A DNA stretch of 64,000 bases, from positions 62,001-126,000 of the forward strand of contig NBAZ01000013.1 of NCBI GenBank assembly GCA_002794735.1. Reading direction: 5' to 3'. The notes beneath the pieces are model-generated. The model searched no databases. It was not told the DNA's origin and saw only the letters and a program-made list of their open reading frames with translations. Both the position numbers and the translations under genes were made by a program. Positions 1 through 12,511 of the stretch are shown one piece after another (the stretch's first letter is position 1; each line of letters begins with the position of its first letter). This DNA comes from Pyrrhoderma lamaoense. Taxonomy: Eukaryota; Basidiomycota; Agaricomycetes; Hymenochaetales; Hymenochaetaceae.

Positions 1-435
1 AAGCAAGTATGGAACGATGACCACTTACATCCCAGAATATTATTGGGGCGGTTATGAGGAACCAGAGGGATATCCAAGTATGTGATGTTGGGGCAGCCAT
101 TCTTTCTTATACAATAGATGAAGATAGGTGAAGACAGATTGGCCTAGTCGTCCTTGGTGGGAGAAATTGAATGCACATGAGACGTGGGTAAATGATGGCT
201 CACATCTAGACACAGAATCACATGTATGAAATCTTTTTGCATACGTGAAACAAGAGAAAAGTCTAGTCGAAGATATTGCTCTTATCTTGCTTCCCAATTT
301 TCAGCATTCAAGTAGTTATCATAGCAATGTATGAGAATTACAATGCACACGGTAAGTGTACTTCGGCTTACTTCCCAACTCTGGACTCTGATTTTGTTCC
401 ATATCACGCAGTGACAGCAGTGACACGACGCGAAC
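1..435. other. Spacer upstream of K1, nothing recognised
   Basis: No exon of the kinase family or other recognisable gene is visible here on either strand. The short open frames present have no family resemblance and no splice pattern like the neighbouring genes. Confidence 0.5.
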
Positions 436-439
436 AGTC

Positions 440-455
440 GCGTTACGCATGTGAC
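440..455 (+). promoter_or_regulatory. Shared upstream motif of K1
   Basis: The 16-mer GCGTTACGCATGTGAC ends 60 nt before the K1 start codon. The identical 16-mer lies at 8705-8720 before K3. Related forms (GCGTTATGTGTGAC) lie at 19229-19242 before K5 and (GTGTTATGTGTGAC) at 29264-29277 before K7. Conservation between otherwise diverged upstream regions suggests a regulatory site; the bound factor is unknown. Confidence 0.45.
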
Positions 456-515
456 TAATATTCCGTTCGCGCGTTTCTTAACTCTGTAACTCTGAAATAA
501 ACCACTACTTCTGCA

Positions 516-3500
516 ATGGCAGTCAACAAAAGCTCCGCTCGTCGAGGCCTGTCAAAACCAAAAAATAAAAAGGGGAAGGGGAAGGCCACTATGGGTACTT
601 ACAAAAGGTTAGGAGTATCGAATGCTTCAATTCTCAGTGTGGGGGCTGATTATCAAGTTCAGTGAAGCAAATTCACCTGCGGGCTCTAGGTCCAAAATGC
701 AAGCTAAGGGAAAAGGAAGGGCCGTTCACAACGAGACACCCGACGTCCTTGTATCTTTCTCTTTGCCACCCCTGGGTGTGAAAGCTGTAAATCACACTCG
801 AGAAACTGCTCCAGATCATTCGCCGAAAGTAGTCAAGGATACACAAGCGAAACAGAGAGATGGTAAAGGCACCAAGATCACGTCTTATACGTTGGACACA
901 TATACGAGGAAATCGTATGGCATACTGATGGCGAAGTTGCGCAGGGATCGATGGAATACTTCTTTGAGCATATTCTGCCTCCCATCAAACCCGGTTTCAA
1001 TATCGACCAAATATTTGAACGTTGTGTCGAAAACAAAACTCTGGTTAAAAGCAGACTCACAAATTCATACTCCTGGAAATGCTTTCCATCACGCACTAAT
1101 CGCCGCAATGGCTCGAAATCCATACTGAAAGGCTCACACATTGTGAAACTATTCGATTCAATAACAAAGGCCGCTATGGAGAAGAATGTAGCCCCAACAA
1201 ACTTGAAAACTACGTGTTCTGCTTATGCAGGAAAGAGCGAAGATATATGGTCAATGAGAGATAGCAGATTCCATCCTGAAGTTCACTTGTTTCTCAATAT
1301 CCCCGGTGACAGTTATCCAAAGAAGTACAACGGGAAACACTGGTACAATTCTGCTTTCAGCCTCTTTTTTGTGAAGGAATTATCCAGCGTTTATAATGAA
1401 TTTTATGTAAGTTCTTACTCCCTGGCCTAGTATGACTCTGACAGTCATAATCTACAGAATGTAGATCAGATACTATATAGTATGCATCATTGCATGGCCA
1501 TCGATCCAGGTCGCCGATTCGCGCTTGGAGCAACCATCGAAGGACGGCAGATGAGGTTGTGGCATTATAATCGAGGTATAGTCATATGCAGCAAGGAATT
1601 TGATATTGACTCTGTAAGATCTATGTTTTTATGAGTCGCATTCTCTAACAAGGAATATAGGACCCAAGAACGATGATCAAAGTTGTTCTTTCCCTCGTGT
1701 TTGCGGATAAGGCTGATTTAGGATGGGATCCGACAGTCGTTGCAGAATATGATGGTAAGCAACGGCTGTTTGAATTCGAGGTTGACGGGAGGTATTACAA
1801 ATCAAGTACGGAAAATATAATAGCGGAGACGAGGGTAGATGATGTATATACTTCTGCGACTCGGATATTCAAAGCGTTTACGGTTGATGATCAGGAGGAG
1901 AAGAATCCGGTGGTGATCAAGGACTACTGGCCTCCAGATGATTTTGAAACGGAGGATGTGATATGGCAGAAGATTCTGGAGGATATTCGTGATGAAGAGG
2001 AACGGGAACTGTTTAAGCGTATGACACTGACACCGATTGTATCTGGGAGAGTGAGAGTAGGTGATGGAGAGGATCACACTGAAAAAACTATCCTCCGGGG
2101 TAAGGGCCCGATCAGCAGACACATAATACGTCTACCGGATGGTTCAAATGCGAGAGACGACAGCAGTTCGTCTGATTCTGAAGAAGATGAGCGAGCACCA
2201 GTTCCATCTCGTAAACTAAAAGATCGAAGGATATATGTTCATCGTTGGCATTATCGGATAGTATATCAAGAATACGCTGTACCTTACAATAAGCTACGGA
2301 ATCTGGATGACATGCTACTGGTTCTCGAATGTGCGGTGAAAGGTGAGTCTACAGTTGTTTGTGTACATCAATTATAACTAATTGTTCCATAGTTCTACGC
2401 GTGATTCACAAAGCAGGATGGGTGCACCGAGACCTTAGTACTGGAAACTTGTACCTATATACCGACCCTGTTACTGGGAGAAGCGAGGACTTGTTGGGGA
2501 CTTGGAACTCGCGAAGCGGGCAGGTAGCGGGAAGGATGGTGACGTACGAGCGGTAAGTTAACTTCCATTTATCCAGTAAAGGAACTGAACTCATCTTTGT
2601 CTTTACTTATGAATAGGGTACACCTGATTTCATGGCCTTTGAGCTTTTTAATCAAGTATATATGTTTGGTTTTCATAAGGAAAGTCCTATGAGAAGATTT
2701 CTGAGGAACTTCGCAAGATACGCGCTGAGGAAGAAATGCTTGCGTCTGGAAAGGGAGAATCCAAGACGAGTGGCTGTAAATTTTGGGCAAATTATATCCA
2801 CGATCTAGAGTCTATGTGGTGGATCATGGCCTGGACTCTTTTCAAGTTTCAAGAGGCTTCCTAGTTGCTTCTGATAGCAAAGAATATAGAGAAATGAGAA
2901 AAAAACAAATGTATAACGGTTGCTGTTATTCGACGGAAGTATGCATAATATGCAGCGACATTCTTTTCTCACCATACCTTACAAGTTCAAACAACTCTGA
3001 GAACGGCACCCGACAACTATTGGACTGAAAACAATGATCGTCACTATCAGGAACTATTGTCGAGCATTATAAGAGGAGGAAAGTAAAAGGATCAGTCCAA
3101 TTCTATTGACTGACGGGGATCCCTTCACGATGAGATCTTGGCAGTTCTCAGCGAAGCTCCTCGTCGAAACATTGAAGTTGAGACTATTGCGAGACAACGT
3201 AGAAGGGAAGTTGAAGAAGTGCGTGCGAGTAAACGGAAAACATATGAGACCAGAGATGAAATTGAACAACCAGAAAAGAGACTGAAGTACGTGCCTTATC
3301 CTATTCCTAGTTCACAAAGGCTGACATATACCTAAAAACAGACCCTTGCTAGAACTGATCAAAGCGGACTCGAATTCATCAAACGGTTCTTCAGGCAAGC
3401 TGTGGCAAAGGAGTCAAAAGCCAGTGCGAATAGGATGGTTCTTAGGTCCGCGCTAAGAAATAGACAAAATAAGTCGAATAGGGGAGCTCGTGGCCACAAT

Positions 3501-3853
3501 CGTAATAGCGTTAGTGGCGGGAATCGACCCACGAAGGGATTAATACCAGTAATCATCCTGCCTCCGCTCCAATGCATCACTCGAAACCAAGAGTGATTGC
3601 AGAGGAGAAGCCGTTGACATCTGCAGTGAAATCCAGACAGAAAAAGTTGAATACCAAAAATAATAATCAGGATCGCAAGACCTCAGATAGAACACGGAGG
3701 ACAAGAGAAAAGATTCCTGTTCTGGCTGAGAATCAGCGGATAACAAGGTCAATGACGAGAATGAAACTGGCAGGCCTTGTGACCGCTGCTAATACTCAAG
3801 CATCCGGCTCGAAAAGTAGAGTTGCATCTACGAAGTCACGGAAGCGCCGATAG
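516..3853 (+). pseudogene. K1, FunK1-type fungal protein kinase, class I, disrupted
   Basis: Exons by comparison with the intact K13: 516-607 (basic first exon), 663-1406, 1458-1613, 1661-2342, 2393-2552, from 2617 to about 3286, and a last basic exon ending at 3853. Visible kinase elements are VVIKDYWP (exon 4), HRDLSTGN (exon 5), a C-lobe start and the tail motif ITRSM. Breaks: a one-base frame loss near 870 in exon 2 (the exon length is out of phase by one); a one-base loss near 2478 in exon 5, just after the catalytic loop, where GEKRGLVGDLE can only be read after restoring one G; a stop plus frame changes in exon 6 (about 2670-3130). Several independent lesions make this a decayed copy. 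It converges on K2, about 520 nt away. Family assignment is firm; expression is unlikely to give a full kinase. Confidence 0.85.
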
Positions 3854-4376
3854 TAGCATTATTCATATTCTATCTCATTCTTTTCTCTTTCGATTGCTAT
3901 GCTTGACAATTCACCCCGTCCTACCATTTCTATTGCTGCATCTGTTTTACAGTAACTTATATCCATAAATTATTTTGTATAGAAGACTACTTTTTCCTGT
4001 ACTGTTTCATGTTTTGTCCATGTTATTTGTAAAGACATTGTACTACATGTAGATGCATGTATACCTGTTATAACACCTTTTTGCTACTCCTTTTTTGTGA
4101 GATCGATGGTGACACCACACATGGTACAACAGAATTATCATAATATTTTAGGGTTTCTAATGCGCGCCTGAGAAGAAAGTCAACTCGTTTAAGGTACATA
4201 TTACATTTATGCAAACATAGAGATAAAAGAAATTTCTTGGTAATCCCAAGGCATACGTGTAGTTTTTTCTATGATGTTTTAGTATGTGAGAATATAGGAT
4301 GTGTGAAAACCTAGCAATAAGAGTATTGAAAGTATGAAGTGCATAATGGCTACATAGAGATAATCCATAGATCATA
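3854..4376. other. Spacer between convergent K1 and K2
   Basis: AT-rich 3' flanks of two convergent genes. It holds a TACATG-rich stretch near 4035-4060 similar to the TGTACATGTACA words behind other copies. No gene seen. Confidence 0.5.
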
Positions 4377-7300
4377 TTACCGTCCCTTCTTCTGGGACCT
4401 TGTCTTCATAGATGTAAACTTACTGCTCGGATGATTAACCTGAGTAATAGTAGTGGACACGAGCACTGGTGGCTTCATTCGTCGATATCTTTTCCTTCGT
4501 TGAACCACATGCGATAAGCGTGGTACTAAAATTTCGAGTGTGAGCTGTTTGTTCGGCCTATACTGTGCATTGTTAAGGCCAGACCCGAGAGCCGTCCCAT
4601 CCGTGTCCGATTCTACAATCCTACTGGCATCCTGATCCAGAGAAGATATTGATGGAGTTATGTTAGCTCTCTTCATCTTCTGTATGGGCCTGTTATTATA
4701 GATCAGTAATCCTGTGCATTCTCAGTTCAGCTTTATCCACGGAACACGTACCTTTATCTCCTAATAGCTGTTTAACATCATCTCTGCTGCTATGCATCTT
4801 CCGTTTAGTACGCTCTTCAGAGACTCTGCTTTCCGGTTGTTCATGGATGATCTCGACATTAAGGCCACTACCGAAAGCTCCGTAAAGAGCCTCCAAGATC
4901 CCGTCGTGGAGTGATCCCCCGTCAGTCAGTTTAATTGGATGATCACCCATTCTTTCCTTCTCTATGTAATGGTCGACCAGCAATTCCTAGAATGGTGGCA
5001 GCTCCTTTAGTTTCTTTAAGTTTTGGGAGCAGATTTCATGAATTCTGTAAAAGTAGCAGGAATGCTGAGGAAAAAATAACGCGTCGCGTTAGCCTTGATC
5101 CATTGAATAATTGTGAAATTGTATTTTTTGCGCTTCACTCGTTTCTCTGTATTCTTCCCCACCGAGGCAACCAGAGAAGCTTCTTGATAATTGAAAAGAG
5201 TCCATATCACGATCCACCATATAGACTCTAGATCGTGAATATAGTTGGCACAAATCCCACCAAATCCCTCATCATCCACATCTCTTGTTTCAGCAGGATC
5301 TTTTCCAGTACGTTCGGACTCATGCAATCCAAACTGATAAACATTCATATTGATCTCAGAAGCCATGAAATCATCTGTACCCTGTTCAATCATATCAGTT
5401 GTGATCAGTCCGATTCCTATATAAGATTATAAGAAATTATCGTACAGTTCGGACGGCACATTTACCACCAGTCCCACCCCGCTTCGCATACTCTAGATCT
5501 CCAACAAGTCCACGCTTTTCTCCAGTAACAGGATCAACATATAAGTACAAATTGTCCGTACTAATATCCCGGTGCACCCATCCTGCCTTGTGAATCACAC
5601 GTAGGACTATGGCCTATCAGTTATAGTTGATGTTTACAAGCAATCGCAGACTCACCTTTCACCGCACATATGAGTACCAATAGCATGTCATCCAACCTCC
5701 TTAGTTTATAGTAAGGTACCGCATATTCTTTGTACACAATTCGATAATGCCAACGATGAATGTACGGCCAGCGGTTCTTCAAAATCTCTTGCGTCAACTC
5801 AGAAACTTGCCCATTCGTATATTTTTTACGTCCTTCAAACCTTTTCACGGTGCTAACCTTACTGCCGATAATGCTATCTGGTATTTTTATCGTATACTTT
5901 CCTTTGGACATCTATCCCGGAGGATGGTTTTTCTGGTGTGATCCTCCTGGCCGTCCACCCCGACTCTTCCAGATGCAATCGGTGTCAGTGTCATATTCTT
6001 GACCAATTCCCGATCCTCTTCATCACGGATATCCTCTAGGATCATTCGCTGTATCACATCCTCCGTCTTATAGCATTCTGCAGGCCAGTAATCCTTGATT
6101 ATCACAGGTGACTTCTCTTCTTCATCGTCCTCAGTGAATGCTTTAAATATCCGAGTCGCAGATGTATATATCCCATCTGCCTTCGTATCCGCTAAAATGT
6201 TTGCTGTACTTGTCTTGAAGAGCTTCCCATCGACTTCAAAATCAAACAGCCCTTGCTTACCATCATATCTTGCAACGACTGTCGGATCCCATCCTAAATC
6301 GACCTTATCCGCAAATACGAGGGAAAGAACAACTTTGATCATCGTTCTTGGGTCCTATATTCCTTGTTAGAGAATGCGAGTCATAAAAACATAGATCTTA
6401 CAGAGTCAAAATCAAATTCCTCGCTGCATATGATAATACTTCGATTATAATGCCACAACCTCATCTGCCGTCCTTCGATGGTTGCACCAAGCGAGAATCG
6501 GCGACATGGATCGATGGCCATGCAGTGATGCATACTATGGAGTACCTGCCCTTTATTCTGTGACAATATCATGTCAATGCGATGTAAAGGTGAAGTAGTG
6601 ACGTAAAACTTACCTTGTAACTCTCCTCTACTGAATTTGTGGTTTTCTTGAAACTAAGGCTCAAAGCAACGTTGTACCAGTGTTTACCATCGAGCATCTC
6701 TGGATAGGTATTATATGGGCTCTTTATGAACAAATGGGCATCTGGCTTAAGTTCACTTTCCTTCAAAGACCATGTAGCTTTATTACCATCGGCATGAATC
6801 TGACAAGTGACCTCTGGCTTTGGAGACTGTATATCATCCAAAGCGGCTTTAGTAATTTCGTTGAAAATCTCCGTGATCGGACCGTTATACACTTTGGTTT
6901 CATGAGTATGGCATTCAGATTCCAGCTTGAAGCACGTCCAGTGGTATTTGCCTGTAGGTCGATGTATGGCCAGCAATTCATTTCTAACACACCGCGCCAA
7001 TATTCGATCGATATCGAATTCTGGCTTGATAGGAGGAAGAATATTTTGGAAGAAGTAGTCCATTGAGTCTTCTGCAACTTCACTTCCAATGTGATAGATT
7101 ATAGCATCGCGTTGCCGGAGCACATATAAGCTTAGAACACTAGAGTTTTCTCCTAGTCGCTCTCTCACTGGGGTATCTACTTCGATCACTTCTGGCACTC
7201 GATCAGGTGTCTTCTCTCGAGCCCGATCTGAAGGATGCACAACAGAAGGTAGGAAGTTATAGGCGTTGTGGTTCCTTGATGTATGTTTCTCCTTCTTCGT

Positions 7301-7446
7301 CTCAATACCACTTTGGGAGATTCGAATTCGCTGGACTCGAAATTAGCTTCTGTGCTGAGAAGTGAGTTATTTAGCCTTACCTTTGATACGATCTCGCGGT
7401 GTAGGTCTTCTTCTTCTTTTTCTTGTTTGTGGATGAACTCTGTCAT
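4377..7446 (-). pseudogene. K2, FunK1-type kinase, class I, disrupted
   Basis: Reads leftward from an ATG at 7446 (22-codon first exon to 7381), a long N-terminal exon (to about 6620), the 52-codon exon (about 6555-6400), the N-lobe exon (about 6355-5655), the HRD exon (about 5610-5450), the C-lobe exon (5400-4730) and a basic last exon ending at 4377. N-lobe VIIKDYWP, catalytic loop HRDISTDN and GDLEYAK are present, so catalytic residues look intact. Breaks: one base lost near 5905 in exon 4 (a GGG run reads GG); at least two frame changes between about 5020 and 4980 in the C-lobe exon; the exon 1/exon 2 phase also disagrees with sister copies. The last exon lacks the usual ITRSM motif and ends TRSQKKGR. 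It shares a divergent spacer with K3. Confidence 0.83.
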
Positions 7447-8704
7447 GGTGAATATAAAGGAGAGGTGGTTCACTCTGAATGCGAAGTGACGCGTGAATAA
7501 TAGAGTCACACGAAGGTCACAATCGCATTTACGTCATTACGTTCAATGTACTTAGCTGACTATATGTTTTACGGTGATGGACAAGAGTGAAATTGAGACA
7601 TGTCTTGACCTTCAGCTTAGAACCTGCTTATTACTTCATGGTAACAGTGAGTTTTTTGTGCTCCGTCATCAGGCGAACAACTTCCTGATGGTGCGAGAGC
7701 TAGTCTCTCAAATAAACTTTCAAACCTTCGTACCTTCCTAGGAGTGAAAGTGAAAGTTAGTTTGTTATAAAAAGTGTCCCACCAATTCGTTGGTATTCGA
7801 CGCTGAGAATTATAGTAGGATAATATGGCAGACGTCTTGGCATGTGCAACCCGTCCTTTCCTTCGCCCTTTGTACAGAAAAACATGGCTACACCATTATC
7901 ACTGAGCTCACCTATCAGCTTCCACACGAAGAAAAGGCGATAATTTAGTTTTACCTCTGGTGATTAACCAGTTATCAATACGTTCGACATTTTGCTCTAC
8001 TTATAGTGCATGCTCTGGCTTGTTGGATGACTTCGCATCATAGTCAGGTCATATTAGTTGATGGAGTCACAAAGTATCTCAGCATGAGATATAGTCAGTT
8101 GATAAGTCATGAAAGACGGCAGCATGGTGTGTCGGACAGTCACCAGAGTTACTGAGAGTAACGTCAGAAACTGGTTGTCGATCCGAGTCTGTTCCCGTGA
8201 TCAGTCACCTGAAAACGCATTCGTGACAGTAGTAATGCAGTGTCACAGATTTTCTTTTTTCGTAGTCTTTCCTTGTATTACACTTATAGTAATCCGATAT
8301 TCATTAGCATTAAGATCTCGCAAGCATAAAAGATAGACATATTTATACTGCATGAAAGTGTAGTTAATTAGCCCGGTGGAGAGAAGTACATGTATAATGA
8401 ATCAGGAAGGCAGGCCATGGCTACTTTCAAATTTACCAGTACTATGTTGTGGTATAGGCTATATGAGGTGAGAGATATACATGTAAACGTCTAAGATGAT
8501 GTGATATACGTGTAGCAAACATTCCTTTTCAGGTCCGTATCACTACGGGTAAGATCTATGGAAAGCACATGTCCCATAATCTATTTCTATTTGCTGGCGT
8601 ACCTTTAAGCTCTGGCACCTAGCATAGTATTCTTCTCATCTAGTGACTTGAACGTGCCTCAAGTGACTGGTGGCGTCTGTATCTAGAAAGAGATAAAATA
8701 AACC
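7447..8704. other. Divergent spacer K2/K3
   Basis: Contains the upstream region of K2 (a CACGCGTCACTT-like stretch about 7480-7530 read on the minus strand) and of K3. An open frame near 8109-8336 has no family resemblance. No other gene seen. Confidence 0.45.
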
Positions 8705-8720
8705 GCGTTACGCATGTGAC
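8705..8720 (+). promoter_or_regulatory. Shared upstream motif of K3
   Basis: Exact copy of the 16-mer seen before K1 (GCGTTACGCATGTGAC). In K3 it lies unusually close to the coding frame because the first exon appears to be deleted. Confidence 0.45.
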
Positions 8721-8722
8721 TA

Positions 8723-11722
8723 TTGTACTCTGCCTTGTTCACGCGTCACTTGCCTCTTCGAAGTAAACCACTTGACTCTCCAAAACACACTCAGGAAATG
8801 GTACAAAATCGAGTACAAGAAGTCAATGAGAAAGGCACTCAAGCGACGCAAGCAGAAAGCGAAAGTGAAAGGGGAAGGACCTACACACTATACCTCGAGC
8901 CTCGACGCGAAGAGATTGTCCAGTATACAGGAGGTGAAGTTGCAAGAGGTTCGATGGAATACTTCTTTGGACACGTTTTACCTCCTGTCCGACCAGGATT
9001 CAGTATTGACTACATCATAGAATGTTGTGTCAAAGATAAGATACTCCGTAGAAATAAGCGCACAAAACATATCATTGGAAATGCTTCCCTACATGTCGTG
9101 GTGCTCGCAGAATGCATGAATCCGTATGTGTATGGAACGCCAATTATGAAACTCTTCGACACAATAACAAAGGCTGCATTGGGAAATGCAGGGGACCTAG
9201 ACCTGAAGGCCACATGCTATGCTCATGCAAATGAGAATAGATCTACATGGTCAATGAAAGGTAGCGAAATCACCCCTGATGCTCATTTATTCCTGTTCAG
9301 CCCCAATGACACTTATCCTAAGAAGTATGAGGGGAAACACTGGTATAATGCTGCTTTTAGTTTTCACCTTAAAAGGTTCACACATTCGGTTTTCGAGGAA
9401 TACCAGGTGGGCTCGTAATCTATAATCAACTGAATCTGATGCTGAAAGTCTTGTTTTACAGAATGCAGAACACTATGATGAATACCAGGTAACTTGTAAA
9501 GATATCTGTTATATGTGATACTGACAACTATATTTTCGCAGAATGCGGAGCAGATACTCCATAATCTCCATTACTGCATGAGTGTCGATCCATGTCGCCG
9601 ATTCACTCTTGGTGCGACCATTGAAGGGAGGCGAATGAGATTGTGGTTCTATTGTCGAAGTATAATAATATGCAGCGTGGCATTTGATTTCGATGCGGTA
9701 TGGTTTATTTATCTATTTATCTATTCTATATGTCTGACGAGATATGATACAGGAACCAAGAACATTAATCAAGGTTGTCCTTTCACTTGTATTTGCAGAT
9801 AAGGTCGATCTGGGATGGGATCCGACAGTAACTTGCTAACTACATTGGAGGTGAACGGGTATTCGATTTTGATGTTGCTGGTAAACACTTCCGGACGAGC
9901 TCGACGAACGTTGTCTCAGATTCAAGAGCAAATGATATATATACTTCGGCGACTAGGATATATAAGGCATTCACTGAAGATGATGTAGAGGAGAAGATGC
10001 CGGTAGTTATCAAAGACTACTGGCCTACAGATAGATGTGAAACGGAGGATGTGATACAACGTATGATTTTGGAAGATATCATTGATGAAGAGGAGCGGGA
10101 AATGGTTGAGAGTATGACGTTGACGCCGATTGCATCTGGAGAGTGAGGGTGGGTGATGGAGAGGATCACACTGAAAACACTATTCTTCGTGGTAAACGTC
10201 CGATTAACAGATACAAAATACGCCTACCAAATCGCATAGTCGAGAGTAGTAGTGGTGCAGACGGCTTCAAGAATGCGATGATGAAGCAGACGTCCAGGTC
10301 CAAGGACTAGCTCGTCAAATAAGGAACCCAAGGCTATACAATTACCGTTGGCATTACCGGATAGTATTCAAAGAGTATGCTATACCTTACAATAAGTTAC
10401 GGAATCTGGATGATATGCTGTTGGTTCTCGTATGTGCGGTGAAAGGCGAGTCTATAGTTTTTTGTGTTAATCAATTATAATTAATTGTTCTGTAGTTCTA
10501 CGCGTGATTCACAAAGCGGGATGGGTGCACAGGGACCTTAGTACTGGAAATCTGTACCTATATACAGATCCTATCACTGGGGAGAAGCGTGGACTTGTTG
10601 GAGACCTTGAATTTGCGAAGCGGGTGGGTACCGGGAAGAAGAGTGACGACCGATTGGTAGGTCATTTCCCGACTATCTGGACAAGGGCCAGAGCTCATCG
10701 GTACTAATACAAACTCACAGGGTACACCAGGTTTCATTGCTTCTGAGATTACCGATCAAGTCTATCATTTTGGTTTTGAAAAGGTTACTCGTGTTACACA
10801 GATGCCTGTTAATATTGACGACTTCGATCTCAAAAAGTATAGGGAATCCGTTGCTGGAGAAAGAACCGAAGGGGTTTGGGCTAATTATATTCATGATCTA
10901 GAATCAATATGGTGGATCGCGGTCTGGACTCTTTTCGGGTATCAAGATGCATCAATGGTCACTTCAAAAAGCAAAGAATATAGAGAAATGAGAAGGGAAC
11001 AAAGGCGTATTAGCACAGTATTGTTCAGCAACGGCATGAACAATGCACAACGTTATACTTTTCTCACCAGTCCCTCCAAGTTTCGAGAATTCGTGAACGG
11101 AATACCTGATAGTTTAAATGAACTGAAAACAATCACCTTTTTCGTCGGAAATCTACTGACTGAGTACTATGAGAGAGAGGAAGGTAAAATGGTTGAACCC
11201 ATTTTAGTAAGTGACGGAGGATCACTTCACGATAAAATCTTAATTGTTCTCAATGGTGTTTCACGTCGTAACATTGAGATTGAGACCATCGAGAAAAAGC
11301 GTATAGAGAAAGTTGAAGAAATGTGTCCTAAGCGGAAAACTTACGACGCTAAAGATGACGTTGAGCGACCGCCAAGGAGGCGAAAGTACGTTCCCTGGAT
11401 TCCTTAATTCTAAGACACAAATTGACCCATACACAACAATAGACCCGTACATGAACTGAAAAGAGCGGATCCATATTTGTCAAATTGTTTTTCACATTCA
11501 GATCAAGGTGCGGATGAGGAGCCAGAGGCGATTGTAGACGGGATGGTTCTTAGGTCAAAGTTAAGAATTAGACGGATCATACCGAATAAAAGGGGTCGAG
11601 GTTCAAGCCGCAACACGTCCGGTGATGTAAAATGCCCCACGAGAAGCGGAATCCCGGAGATCAATACTCCGAACCATGACGACAATCGGGGCCAGATAAG
11701 AAGAAGAAACCTTGAACTCTGA
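8723..11722 (+). pseudogene. K3, FunK1-type kinase, class I, first exon lost and frame-broken
   Basis: The usual basic first exon and its intron are missing: promoter-like sequence runs straight into exon 2 sequence near 8785, so the frame open from 8723 is probably not a native start. Exons: about 8785-9406, possible 27-nt micro-exon 9462-9488, 9542-9697, from 9753 to 10445, 10496-10656, 10721-11385, 11443-11722. Catalytic loop HRDLSTGN and GDLEFAK are intact, as is the whole C-lobe exon with HDLESIWW. Breaks: two compensating frame changes around 9066-9120 that scramble about 18 residues; one inserted base near 9832; one lost base near 10140; a stop near 10308. Intron 4 has a GC donor (GGCGAG where K1 has GGTGAG). 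The tail stops before the ITRSM motif, whose decayed trace is at about 11825-11850. Confidence 0.83.
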
Positions 11723-12511
11723 ATCTGAGGTCAACAGAAAACGTCGAATAATCGATACCCTACCTAAGATATCAAGACTTCGGATAAATCAATGAAGTTG
11801 AGAGAAAATGTACCCATTGGGTGAGAATCAGCGACAACAAGATCTATAACGAAAATGATGCCGCTATCACTCGTAAATGACGCCGAAGCTCAAGCAATTG
11901 TCTCGAAAAGTAAAATTGCACCCTCAAGGTCACAAAAATACTGACGGAGGTATACTCAAAGCTCCATTTCGATCTCCTTCTTTGATCGCTGTGCTTTACC
12001 TGTCATATTATTTTATTTTTGCATTAGTTATCTTTCATCCTGCATATATCCACCACGCCACGGAGAAGGGTACATTTTATTTGTATGCCTCAAATTTAGG
12101 AGTATATTGATTTCTTTTTATTCTATTTTAATATACATGCGTTTTCTGTTGCCTTATCTATAAATGCGTGTTATATGCTAGACAGTCTGTCTATTGTCTG
12201 GAGAAACCATGCCATAAGCTATTTGAGATCGATAAATATTCGATTCACGCGTTCCTAGTGAGACGTGAGTAAGTATCTCTTTTTGACATATCTTCAGACT
12301 ACTAATTCATGGACAAAGTAGGTACTACTTATCATGTAGACCCCTTTTCCTATTACTAATGATATGACATCAAGCAGGATCCCTATTATATCCGCGTCTA
12401 AGCCCAGACCTCGAAACTATCCTCTGTCTCAACCCTTAAATCAGCTACACCTTGATCTATGTCAGGAGGCATCCAGTTTGAGTATGGCCCCCGTGCTTTT
12501 TGCGCAGGTCT
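11723..12511. other. Spacer between convergent K3 and K4
   Basis: Begins with the decayed tail of K3 (about 11730-11950, with a GENQR-like trace) and continues as AT-rich sequence. No tail exon of K4 could be found here. Confidence 0.5.

Noticed and set aside
276..458. 60-residue open frame upstream of K1
   Set aside because: Overlaps the conserved upstream motif of K1 and shows no protein similarity.
878..1141. Minus-strand frames overlapping kinase exons (for example 878-1141, 52-297, 42926-43174)
   Set aside because: They are antisense shadows of conserved kinase exons, or isolated, and recur only because the exons recur.
8723..8797. In-frame N terminus MYSALFTRHLPLRS for K3
   Set aside because: This stretch corresponds to promoter and leader sequence of sister genes, with exon 1 deleted. 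It has no counterpart in any other copy's protein, so it is probably not native coding sequence.
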